From NCBI GenBank assembly GCA_016793065.1, contig JAEULV010000067.1:1-39516 (forward strand): a stretch of DNA of 39,516 nucleotides, written 5' to 3'. The notes under the pieces are model-generated. The model had not been told where the DNA came from, searched no databases, and worked only from the letters and a program-made list of their open reading frames with translations. Below are positions 22,919 to 29,583 of the stretch, piece by piece. The DNA is from Hyphomicrobiaceae bacterium (GTDB lineage: Bacteria; Pseudomonadota; Alphaproteobacteria; Rhizobiales; Ancalomicrobiaceae). How positions within the stretch are numbered: the first letter of the stretch is position 1; each line of letters starts with the position of its first letter. Made by a program: the position numbers and the translations under genes.

Positions 22919-24076
22919 ATGACGCAGCGATCGAACCCCGCCCGGACCGAACCGTCGATCTCCACGCCCCCCATGGCGGTTCCGGTCTGGGACATGGCCG
23001 TGCGGGTGTTCCACTGGACGCTGGTCGTCCTTGTGGCGATCGCCGCCGTGACGGGCTTTGTTGCCGATGCGCCGTGGATCGGCCTGCATATCGCCGCCGG
23101 CGTCGCCGCGACCCTGCTGATCGGCCTGCGCGTCATCTGGGGCTTCACCGGAAGCCGCCACGCCCGCTTTGCCGACTTCGTCGTCACGCCGGCCCATCTG
23201 TTCGCCCACGCGATCGATCTGGCCAAGGGCCGGGCCGGGCGCCATCTCGGCCACAATCCCCCTGGCGGCTGGATGATCCTGGCGCTGATCGCCACCATCG
23301 CCGCGCTCGCCCTGACCGGGACCGTCACCCTCGGCGGCGCGCTCCGCGCCGGGCCGCTCGCCGCCGATGTCGGCTATGCCGCCGGCTCCGCGGCCAAGGA
23401 AATCCACGAGGCGCTGGCGATTGCCTTGCTGGCGCTGATCGCCGCACATCTCGCCGGCGTGTTGATCGAGAGCCTGCGCACCCGCGAAAATCTCGTCCGC
23501 GCCATGGTCACCGGCCGCAAGCGCCCCGACCCGACCGTCGTCCCGGCCGCCGTCCCGGCGTCGGCACCGGTCCACGCCCGGCCGGTCCTCACCCTCGCCG
23601 TCGGCATCGTCATCGCCGGCGCGGTGGTGGCCGTCGCCCTCCAGCTTGCCGCGCGGCCCGTGCCCGGCCTGCCGCGCCCGATGCCGCAACTCGTCGCCAG
23701 GGAATGCGGCGCCTGCCATTTCGCCTATCCCGCCAGCCTGTTGCCGAAAACGAGCTGGACGCGGCTGATGGCCGGCCTTGACGATCATTTCGGCGAGAAC
23801 GCCGCCCTGCCGGCCGACAAGGCGGCCGCGATCGCCGCCTATCTCGACGACAATGCCGCCGAGGCCGTCGACACCAAGGCCGCGAACCGCCTGCGCGCCG
23901 TCGATCCCGCCGCGCCGCTGTCGATCACCGCGACCCGCTTCTGGCGCCGCACCCACGCCGACATCGCCGATGCGACCTTTGCCCGGCGCGAGGTGGGCGG
24001 CAAGGGCAATTGCGCCGGCTGCCATGCCGACGCCGCCACCGCCCGCTTCTGGCCCGGCGCCATCCGCATCCCCTGA
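22919..24076 (+). CDS. Cytochrome b561 fused to a diheme cytochrome c (DHC-like) domain
   Basis: This is a 385-residue electron-transfer protein. Residues about 22-195 form a cytochrome b561-type membrane domain with four helices and candidate heme-ligand His at 32, 57, 163 and 177 (VRVFHWTLVVLVAIAAVTGF, GLHIAAGVAATLLIGLRVIW, KEIHEALAIALLALIAAH). A fifth hydrophobic segment (about 222-245) anchors a periplasmic C-terminal part with two heme-c motifs, CGACH (263-267) and CAGCH (365-369). That part resembles the separate DHC protein encoded two genes downstream (ACH-AYPA-LLP, DHFGENA). It probably passes electrons from the quinone pool through heme b to its own hemes c and on to SHP or DHC. The start at 22919 precedes the first helix; 22976 is an alternative. 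Confidence 0.85.
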   Translation: MTQRSNPARTEPSISTPPMAVPVWDMAVRVFHWTLVVLVAIAAVTGFVADAPWIGLHIAAGVAATLLIGLRVIWGFTGSRHARFADFVVTPAHLFAHAIDLAKGRAGRHLGHNPPGGWMILALIATIAALALTGTVTLGGALRAGPLAADVGYAAGSAAKEIHEALAIALLALIAAHLAGVLIESLRTRENLVRAMVTGRKRPDPTVVPAAVPASAPVHARPVLTLAVGIVIAGAVVAVALQLAARPVPGLPRPMPQLVARECGACHFAYPASLLPKTSWTRLMAGLDDHFGENAALPADKAAAIAAYLDDNAAEAVDTKAANRLRAVDPAAPLSITATRFWRRTHADIADATFARREVGGKGNCAGCHADAATARFWPGAIRIP

Positions 24077-24088
24077 CCATTCGTCAGG

Positions 24089-24152
24089 CCCATCCCCCCA
24101 AGAAACACCCCCGAAAACCCATCCCCGACCCCCATCCCCCCCCCGAACCCCC
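24089..24152 (-). other. C-rich tract with G-quadruplex potential on the minus strand
   Basis: This stretch between the cytochrome b fusion and SHP genes is almost free of G on the plus strand and contains C runs of 6, 5, 4, 5, 9 and 5 (the nine-base run is 24136-24144). On the minus strand the equivalent G runs are separated by 2-9 bases, enough for several G-quadruplexes. The ribosome-binding site GAGG for SHP follows at once at 24153. Confidence 0.65.
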
Positions 24153-24164
24153 GAGGAAAACGCC

Positions 24165-24563
24165 ATGTCCCTTCGCGCCAAGCTGCTCGCGCTCGCCGTC
24201 TGCTCCCTTGCCACCGCCGCGTTTGCCGGCCCCGCCCAGAAGCCGGTCGTCGATCACTACACCGCCGGCGCCGGCGGAGCCGCCTCGGCCGAGCGCGGCC
24301 GCGCCTTCTTCACCGCCACCCACACCGGAGGCAAGCCCGATACGCCGACCTGCACCGCCTGCCACGGCACCGACCTCAAGGCCGCCGGCAAGACCCGCGC
24401 CGGCAAGCCGATCGACCCGATGGCCGTCTCGGCCAACCCCAGGCGCCTGACTGATCTCGCCGAAACCGAGAAGTGGTTCGGCCGCAATTGCGACAGCGTC
24501 CTTGGCCGCGCCTGTACGCCGGCCGAGAAGGCCGACGTCGTCGCCTATCTCAATGGCCTTTGA
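24165..24563 (+). CDS. shp: Sphaeroides heme protein (SHP)-like monoheme cytochrome c (DUF1924)
   Basis: This is a 132-residue periplasmic cytochrome with a signal peptide (KLLALAVCSLATAAFA). The mature part matches SHP: SAERGRAFF, TGGKPDTPTCTACHGTDL with the heme motif CTACH (63-67), AGKTRAGKPIDPMA, and WFGRNCDSVLGRACTPAEK. In SHP of Rhodobacter sphaeroides an Asn supplies the sixth heme ligand and is displaced when O2 or NO binds. Here Asn108 of GRNC and the flanking Cys109/Cys117 pair (the expected disulfide) are conserved. Its electron donor is DHC, encoded next. The physiological role is unsettled; binding of O2, NO or a related small molecule is known for the family. GAGGAAAA precedes the ATG. 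Confidence 0.87.
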   Translation: MSLRAKLLALAVCSLATAAFAGPAQKPVVDHYTAGAGGAASAERGRAFFTATHTGGKPDTPTCTACHGTDLKAAGKTRAGKPIDPMAVSANPRRLTDLAETEKWFGRNCDSVLGRACTPAEKADVVAYLNGL

Positions 24564-24585
24564 TCCCGCACCCGGAGCGCCCGTG

Positions 24586-25086
24586 ATGACCAATCCCCGC
24601 TACTTCCTCATCGGTGCCGGCGTCGCCGCCGCCATTGCCGCAGCTGCCATCGTCCTGCCGGCTGCCGGCGTTCGCGCCGAGGGCGATTTCTTCGCCCCGG
24701 TCGCCGAGCCGACGACCCTCAAGGAATGCTCGGCCTGCCACATGGCCTATCCGGCCGGATTGCTGCCGGCCCGGTCGTGGCGGGCGGTGATGGGCGGCCT
24801 CAACGACCATTTCGGCGAGAATGCCAGCCTCGATGCCAAGATGACCGCGACCATCACCGACTACCTCGTCGCCAATGCCGCCGACGCCAAGACCAACCGG
24901 TCCAAGGTCACCCGCGGCCTCGACGCCGCCGTCACGCCGCTGCGCATCTCCGACCTGCCCTGGTGGCACCGCGAGCATGACGGCGAGGTCGGGCCAAAGG
25001 CCTTCGCTAACCCCAAGGTCGGCTCCCGCGCCAATTGCGGCGCCTGCCACGCCGGCGCCGCCAAGGGCTATTTCGAGGACGACTGA
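24586..25086 (+). CDS. Diheme cytochrome c (DHC)
   Basis: This is a 166-residue periplasmic protein from the ATG at 24586. A signal peptide (FLIGAGVAAAIAAAAIVLP, cleavage near VRAEG) is followed by two heme-c sites, CSACH (48-52) and CGACH (151-155), spaced as in DHC of Rhodobacter. Other family pieces are AYPAGLLPARSWRAVMGGL, NDHFGENASLD and LPWWHREHDG. DHC transfers electrons to SHP. The sequence around its first heme is strikingly similar to the C-terminal part of the cytochrome b fusion in the same operon, pointing to gene duplication. The gap to the SHP gene is only 22 bases. A perfect long hairpin ends the operon. Confidence 0.87.
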   Translation: MTNPRYFLIGAGVAAAIAAAAIVLPAAGVRAEGDFFAPVAEPTTLKECSACHMAYPAGLLPARSWRAVMGGLNDHFGENASLDAKMTATITDYLVANAADAKTNRSKVTRGLDAAVTPLRISDLPWWHREHDGEVGPKAFANPKVGSRANCGACHAGAAKGYFEDD

Positions 25087-25110
25087 ACGAGCGGCACCCC
25101 GCATCGATCG

Positions 25111-25160
25111 CGACGCAAGATGGCCCGGGCAGCCTCCGCCGCCCGGGCCATCTTGCGTCG
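25111..25160. terminator. Perfect 20-bp hairpin, probable bidirectional terminator
   Basis: Arms 25111-25130 (beginning CGACGCAAGATGG) and 25141-25160 are exact reverse complements around a 10-base loop. The element lies 24 bases after the DHC stop and 24 bases after the end of the convergent sulfatase fragment. It therefore serves both strands equally. No T-run is present on either side, so the fold strength alone would have to stop RNA polymerase or protect both mRNA ends. Confidence 0.8.
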
Positions 25161-25184
25161 GCGCGATCCGCTCCGCCGCCGGCC

Positions 25185-26243
25185 CTACGGCTGTGCCGGC
25201 CGGGCGATGCGGGCATCGACCCGCGCCAGATTGTGGCGCCAGTTGGCGGCATACTGATAGGCGGAGATGGTGTGGGCGACCAGCGCCGGCTCGAGGCTCC
25301 CGGCCGCCACCTTGTCCGCGCCGTGATAGGCCCAGCGCATCGCCTTCGGCCCCGGCACCGCAACGTCGCCGCCCCGCTGCAGCCCGATCTTCTCATAGGT
25401 GCCGACGAAGGCCCGCTGCGGTCCGCCATTCGCCTGCGTCAGGTCCGCCCCCATGAACTGGCTGTGAAAGCTGGCGCCGACAGGGCCGAGGATCGTCGGC
25501 GCCACGTCGATCTGGCTCGCCAGCCGCTCGTCGCGAAGCGGCGCGATGAAGTCCGGCGCCCCGACGATGAACGGGATGTGATAGCGCGCCGGATCGAGCT
25601 CCGCCCGGCCGGAGGTACCGGCCGTATGGTCGGCGACGAAGACGAACATCGTGTTGTCGAACCATGGCTGCGTCCGCGCCGCCACCACCAGCTGGCCGAT
25701 GGCATGGTCGGCATACTTGACGCCGCCCAATCGTCGGCTCCTCGACGGAATGTCGATCCGCCCCTCGGGATAGGTGTAGGACCGTTGATTCGACGTGGTC
25801 ATCACCAGCTGCAGGACCGGCCGCCCGGCGGCGTGGTCGGCGTCGGCGAGATCGATCACCTTGTGAAACAGGTCCTCGCCGGCGACACCCCCGACATTGC
25901 CGAAGCCGATCTCGCTCTTGGCCAGGTCAGACCGGTCGGTCACCTTGAAGTCGTTGCCCTCGTAGAAGGCGTTCATGTTGTCGAAATAGCCGTAGCCGCC
26001 ATAGACGAACCGGGTCGTGTAGCCGAAATCCTCAAACACCGAGCCGATCGAATAGAGCCCGCCATTGTCCTTGCGCCGGATGATCGACTGCCCCGGCGTC
26101 GGCGGCACCGACAGCGTGATCGCCTCCAGCCCCCGCACCGTCCGGTTGCCGGTCGCCATCACCTTGGCGAACAATATCCGCTCGCCGGCGAGGCGGTCGA
26201 GATGCGGCGTCAGCCCGTGCCGCGCGCCGCCGGCATGGGAGGC
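25185..26243 (-). pseudogene. LTA-synthase-like membrane sulfatase, N-terminally truncated
   Basis: The readable frame begins immediately after the dctD stop codon, with RHGLTPHLDRLAGERILFAK and ATGNRTVRGLEAIT, both typical of the middle of LTA-synthase/phosphoglycerol-transferase sulfatases. It runs 350 codons to TGA at 25185. The C-terminal sulfatase half is well preserved, including GYGYFDNMNAFYEGNDF and the metal-site motif FVFVADHTAG. The membrane helices, the first metal ligands and the catalytic Thr/Ser region normally found in the first 300 residues are absent. In-frame starts such as the TTG at 26174 would give a soluble 329-residue fragment lacking the catalytic nucleophile, so I call it a pseudogene. 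A stand-alone truncated protein is possible but less likely. Confidence 0.7.
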
Positions 26244-27608
26244 TCACGGCGCCAGATTGCCGCGTTTGATCCCCAGTCGCGCCATCTTTTCGTTCAGGGT
26301 CCGGCGCGGGATCTTCAGCTGCTCGAGCGCCGGCTGGATCGCGCCGCCGCTGCGCCGCAGGGCCTCGACGATCAGGGCCCGTTCGCAGGCGTCGACATGC
26401 TCGGCCAGCGACAGGCCAAGGCCCGCGCCGCCGGCATCCTCGGCGATATCCATCCCGCCAAGCGTCAGTCCCAATCCCCAGCCGAAGCGTTCGGCGACCG
26501 CGCGCAGTTCCCGCACGTTGCCGGGCCAGCCATGTCCCAGCAGCCGGCTCGCGTCGAGCGGCGACAGATTGGCCGGTGTTCGCTGCGCGAGGCGCGCGGC
26601 CTCCGTCGCGAACTTGACGAACAAAAGCAAGATATCCTCGCCGCGCGCCCGCAAGGGCGGCAGGGTCAATTCGATGCCGGCCAGGCGGAAATACAGATCG
26701 GCGCGAAACGTTCCCCGGTCGCAGGCCTGCCGCAGATCCGGCTTCGATGCCGCCACCACCCGGATATCCACCGGGATCAGCCGGTTCGATCCCAGCCGCT
26801 CGACCCGGCGTTCCTGCAAGATCCGCAAGACCTTGGTCTGCGCCGCCAGCGGCATGCTCTCGACCTCGTCGAGAAACAGCGTTCCGCCGCCGGCATGTTC
26901 GAACTTGCCGATGCGCACGCCCCGGGCGCCGGTAAAGGCGCCGGCCTCGTGACCGAACAGTTCGCTTTCGATCATTTCGGCCGGGATCGCGGCGCAATTG
27001 ATCGCGACGAACGGCCCGCTCCGGCGTGGGCTGGTATCGTGGATCGCCCTCGCCACCACTTCCTTGCCGGCGCCGGTCTCGCCATAGATCAGCACGTCCG
27101 CCGGCAGCGGCGCGATCGCCGGGATCATCGCCCGCAATCGCTGGATCGCCGGCGAGTGGCCGACAAGGACGGCCTCCAGCGCCGCCGCCGTGTCGAGCCC
27201 GGCTTCCAACTCGCGCACGCGCCGGCGCAAGCGGTGCTGCTCGGCGCCGTTGCGCAGCACCACCACCAACCGCTCGGGATCGGCCGGTTTCGTCAGGAAG
27301 TCGAACGCCCCCGCCTTGAGCGCCTCGACCGCCATCGGAACGTCGCCATGCCCGGTCAGCATCACCACCGGCACCTCGTCGCCGCCGGCGCGCAACGCCC
27401 GGAGAAATTCGAGCCCGTCCTGATCCGGCATCCGCACGTCCAGCAACACCGCGTCCGGCCGGAATTCATCCAGCACTCCCGCCGCTTCGCGCGCCGACCG
27501 CGCCGTGGCGGTCTCGAAGCCGGAAAGGCGCAACCATTGCTCCAGCGACCGGATGACGTCGTCATCGTCATCGACAAGAACCACCCGATAACCCGCCTTG
27601 TCGCTCAT
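26244..27608 (-). CDS. dctD: DctD-like sigma54-dependent response regulator
   Basis: This is a 454-residue NtrC-family activator. The receiver domain holds Asp57 in AVLLDVRMPDQDG and Lys in FDFLTKPAD. The AAA+ domain holds Walker A GETGAGKE (about 176-183), the sigma54-contacting loop GAFTGA (223-228), Walker B TLFLDEVESM and the arginine finger region FRADLYFRL. The C-terminal helix-turn-helix is of Fis type (GAIQPALEQLKIPRRTLNEKM). It should activate a sigma54 promoter after phosphorylation by the kinase overlapping it by four bases. A TGGCACG-N4-TTGT promoter stands before the TRAP transporter operon of the same locus, making that operon the obvious target. Confidence 0.9.
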   Translation of the reverse strand: MSDKAGYRVVLVDDDDDVIRSLEQWLRLSGFETATARSAREAAGVLDEFRPDAVLLDVRMPDQDGLEFLRALRAGGDEVPVVMLTGHGDVPMAVEALKAGAFDFLTKPADPERLVVVLRNGAEQHRLRRRVRELEAGLDTAAALEAVLVGHSPAIQRLRAMIPAIAPLPADVLIYGETGAGKEVVARAIHDTSPRRSGPFVAINCAAIPAEMIESELFGHEAGAFTGARGVRIGKFEHAGGGTLFLDEVESMPLAAQTKVLRILQERRVERLGSNRLIPVDIRVVAASKPDLRQACDRGTFRADLYFRLAGIELTLPPLRARGEDILLLFVKFATEAARLAQRTPANLSPLDASRLLGHGWPGNVRELRAVAERFGWGLGLTLGGMDIAEDAGGAGLGLSLAEHVDACERALIVEALRRSGGAIQPALEQLKIPRRTLNEKMARLGIKRGNLAP

Positions 27609-29401
27609 GATCCGCCGGTCTCCCTGGCTTGCGTCCCGGCGGCAAGCGTCAACCGCACCCGAAAACAGGCACCGCCCCGATCCCGCGCCTCATAGGCGAC
27701 GCTGCCGCCATGCTCCTGAATGATCGCATAGGAGATCGCAAGCCCGATGCCGAGCCCCTGTCCGACCCCCTTGGTGGTGAAAAACGGCTCGAACAGATGC
27801 TGCCGGTCCTCGGGCGAAATCCCGGCGCCGCTGTCGGCGACGACCAGCTCCGCCGTGTCGCCCTCCTCGCGCAGGGCGATGGCGATCGATCGATCGTCGC
27901 GCCCCTCGACCGCGTCGATGGCGTTGAGCACCAGATTCATCACCACCTGCTCCAGTCGCGCGCCGTCGCCGAGAACCGCGACCGGTTTCAGGTCGCCAAG
28001 GTCCAGCTGCGCGCCGGCATCGGCGATCCGGAATTTCAGCAACTCCAGCACCCGCTCGACCACGGTGGCAAGCGCCACTTCCTCGCGCGCCGGCTCGCTC
28101 TTGCGCGCCAGTCGCTTCAACTGGTCGGTCAGGACCGCGACCCGGTCGAGCGTGCGGTTCATCACCTCGATATTGGCCAGCGCCGGCTCCGTGCCCCCCT
28201 GCCGGATCATCAGGCGGGTGCTGGCAAGATAGGTTCGCAGCGCCGCCAGCGGCTGGTTGATCTCGTGCGCCAGCCCGGCGAACGCCCGCCCGACCGCCGC
28301 CAGTTTGCCGGCCTGGATCAGGTCGTCGCGCACCCGGTTGAGCTCGGCGTCGATCCGGCGCCGTTCGGCGATTTCCGAGGCAAGATCGTCGCGGGCCAAA
28401 CGCAATTGCTGGGTTCGCTCCTCGACCCCGCGTTCGAGGTCGCGCTTGGCAACCCTCTCCGCCCGGATCGCCCGGGTCCGCAGCCGCCACGTGACGAAGC
28501 CGAGCGCCAGCGCCACGCACAAGGTCAAGGCCAGCGCCGCCGCGATCCGCGCCTGCTCGCGCAGGGGCCGCATCGATGCGAAGACCGTGATCGTCCAGTC
28601 GGGAAACGCAGTGCGCAGCGGGAACCGTCGCAACTCGTCGCCACGTCGCGCCAGATCCTCGGCGATCGGCTCTCCGATCGGATGCTCGTGATAGCGCCGC
28701 TCCGCATCGATCCGTTCGATGGTCTGACGGGAAAGCGGCTCCATCGGCCGGTAGCGCCAGTCGGGATTCGACGCGAGGAAAACGATGCCGTCGGCGTCGG
28801 AAACCGCGAATTCGACCCCGGCCATCGACCAGTTGGCGCCAAGACTGTCCAGATTGATCTTGGCGACGGCGACCCCGTGCGCCGTGCCGGCCACCTCGAT
28901 CGCCGAGGAAAGAAAGATGCCCGGCTTCTTGGTCGTGACGCCGATGCCGTAGAACCAGCCGCTGCCCTCGGCCAGCGCCTGCTTGAAATACGGACGGAAG
29001 CCGTAGTTGTTGCCGACATAGCTCGTCGGTTCGGCGTGATTGCTCGACGCGACGGTCAGCCCGTCGCGATTCATCACATAGATTGCCTCCGCCTCGACCG
29101 ACGCGTTGGCCCATGCGAGCAGTGCATTGGCAGTCTGGATGCGCTCCCCGCTCGGCTCGGCGAACAGCGTCTGGATCTCGGCGCTGCGTCCGACCAGCCC
29201 GGCCAGCGGCCGGAAGCGGTTGATGGTGACGTCGAGGGTGCCCGACAGCAGCCGCAGGTGCTCGTCCGCCGATCGCGCCAGCTGGCGCTCGCCCCTTGCC
29301 AGCACGATGGAATAGGTTGCCAGCGACGCCGCGACCGAGATCGCCAGGATCGTCGCCGCGACCAGGGCGCGGGTCGGCGTTCGGGAAGGGGATCTGATCA
29401 T
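27605..29401 (-). CDS. dctB: DctB-like sensor histidine kinase
   Basis: The 598-residue membrane kinase has a first transmembrane helix at about 12-34 and a periplasmic tandem-PAS (dCache) sensor to about residue 290, including SYVGNNYGFRPYFKQAL and GSGWFYGIGVTTKKPGIFLS, both hallmarks of DctB-type dicarboxylate sensors. A second helix (ALALTLCVALALGFVTW), a coiled coil (RDLERGVEERTQQLRLARDD) and the His379 box GLAHEINQPLAALRTYL follow. ATP-binding motifs are MNLVLNAIDAVEG, DSGAGISPE and GLGIGLAISYAII. The ATG at 29401 is chosen because the membrane anchor starts there; the open frame upstream is antisense to real coding of the next gene. The ligand may be the organic acid carried by the neighbouring TRAP transporter. 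Confidence 0.9.
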   Translation of the reverse strand: MIRSPSRTPTRALVAATILAISVAASLATYSIVLARGERQLARSADEHLRLLSGTLDVTINRFRPLAGLVGRSAEIQTLFAEPSGERIQTANALLAWANASVEAEAIYVMNRDGLTVASSNHAEPTSYVGNNYGFRPYFKQALAEGSGWFYGIGVTTKKPGIFLSSAIEVAGTAHGVAVAKINLDSLGANWSMAGVEFAVSDADGIVFLASNPDWRYRPMEPLSRQTIERIDAERRYHEHPIGEPIAEDLARRGDELRRFPLRTAFPDWTITVFASMRPLREQARIAAALALTLCVALALGFVTWRLRTRAIRAERVAKRDLERGVEERTQQLRLARDDLASEIAERRRIDAELNRVRDDLIQAGKLAAVGRAFAGLAHEINQPLAALRTYLASTRLMIRQGGTEPALANIEVMNRTLDRVAVLTDQLKRLARKSEPAREEVALATVVERVLELLKFRIADAGAQLDLGDLKPVAVLGDGARLEQVVMNLVLNAIDAVEGRDDRSIAIALREEGDTAELVVADSGAGISPEDRQHLFEPFFTTKGVGQGLGIGLAISYAIIQEHGGSVAYEARDRGGACFRVRLTLAAGTQARETGGS

Positions 29402-29474
29402 CGCTTCGCCACCTTGGGTGGCCCCAGGCACGGCCGTTTCATTCCGCTCGGTCACGCAGCAGGCTAGGGCAAGG

Positions 29475-29503
29475 TCACTCCGGACGGAATCCGACCGGAG
29501 TGA
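29475..29503. repeat. Inverted repeat upstream of dctB
   Basis: TCACTCCGG (29475-29483) pairs perfectly with CCGGAGTGA (29495-29503); an A-A mismatch and three more pairs continue inside the loop. A run of seven A follows on the plus strand, so on the minus strand T7 precedes the stem. This polarity is wrong for a terminator of the TRAP gene. A regulator-binding site for dctBD or an RNA leader structure fits better. Confidence 0.5.
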
Positions 29504-29583
29504 AAAAAAGTCCGCGCACCGGGCAAGTGCGTGTCCCGCCGGCGTCGAGGTCGGCCGCCGCCGGAAGACGGTCAGGGTCCGGC

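Noticed and set aside
23074-23781. Possible separate gene inside the cytochrome b fusion
   Set aside because: Out-of-frame shadow; the cytochrome frame is continuous and contains both the b561 helices and the heme c motifs.
24136-24144. C9 run as a phase-variation switch
   Set aside because: It lies outside coding sequence, so slippage would not shift a frame; only a change in leader length is possible.
25035-27695. 886-codon plus-strand frame opposite the sulfatase fragment and dctD
   Set aside because: No start signal or domain; Arg/Pro/His-rich composition typical of the complement of GC-rich genes.
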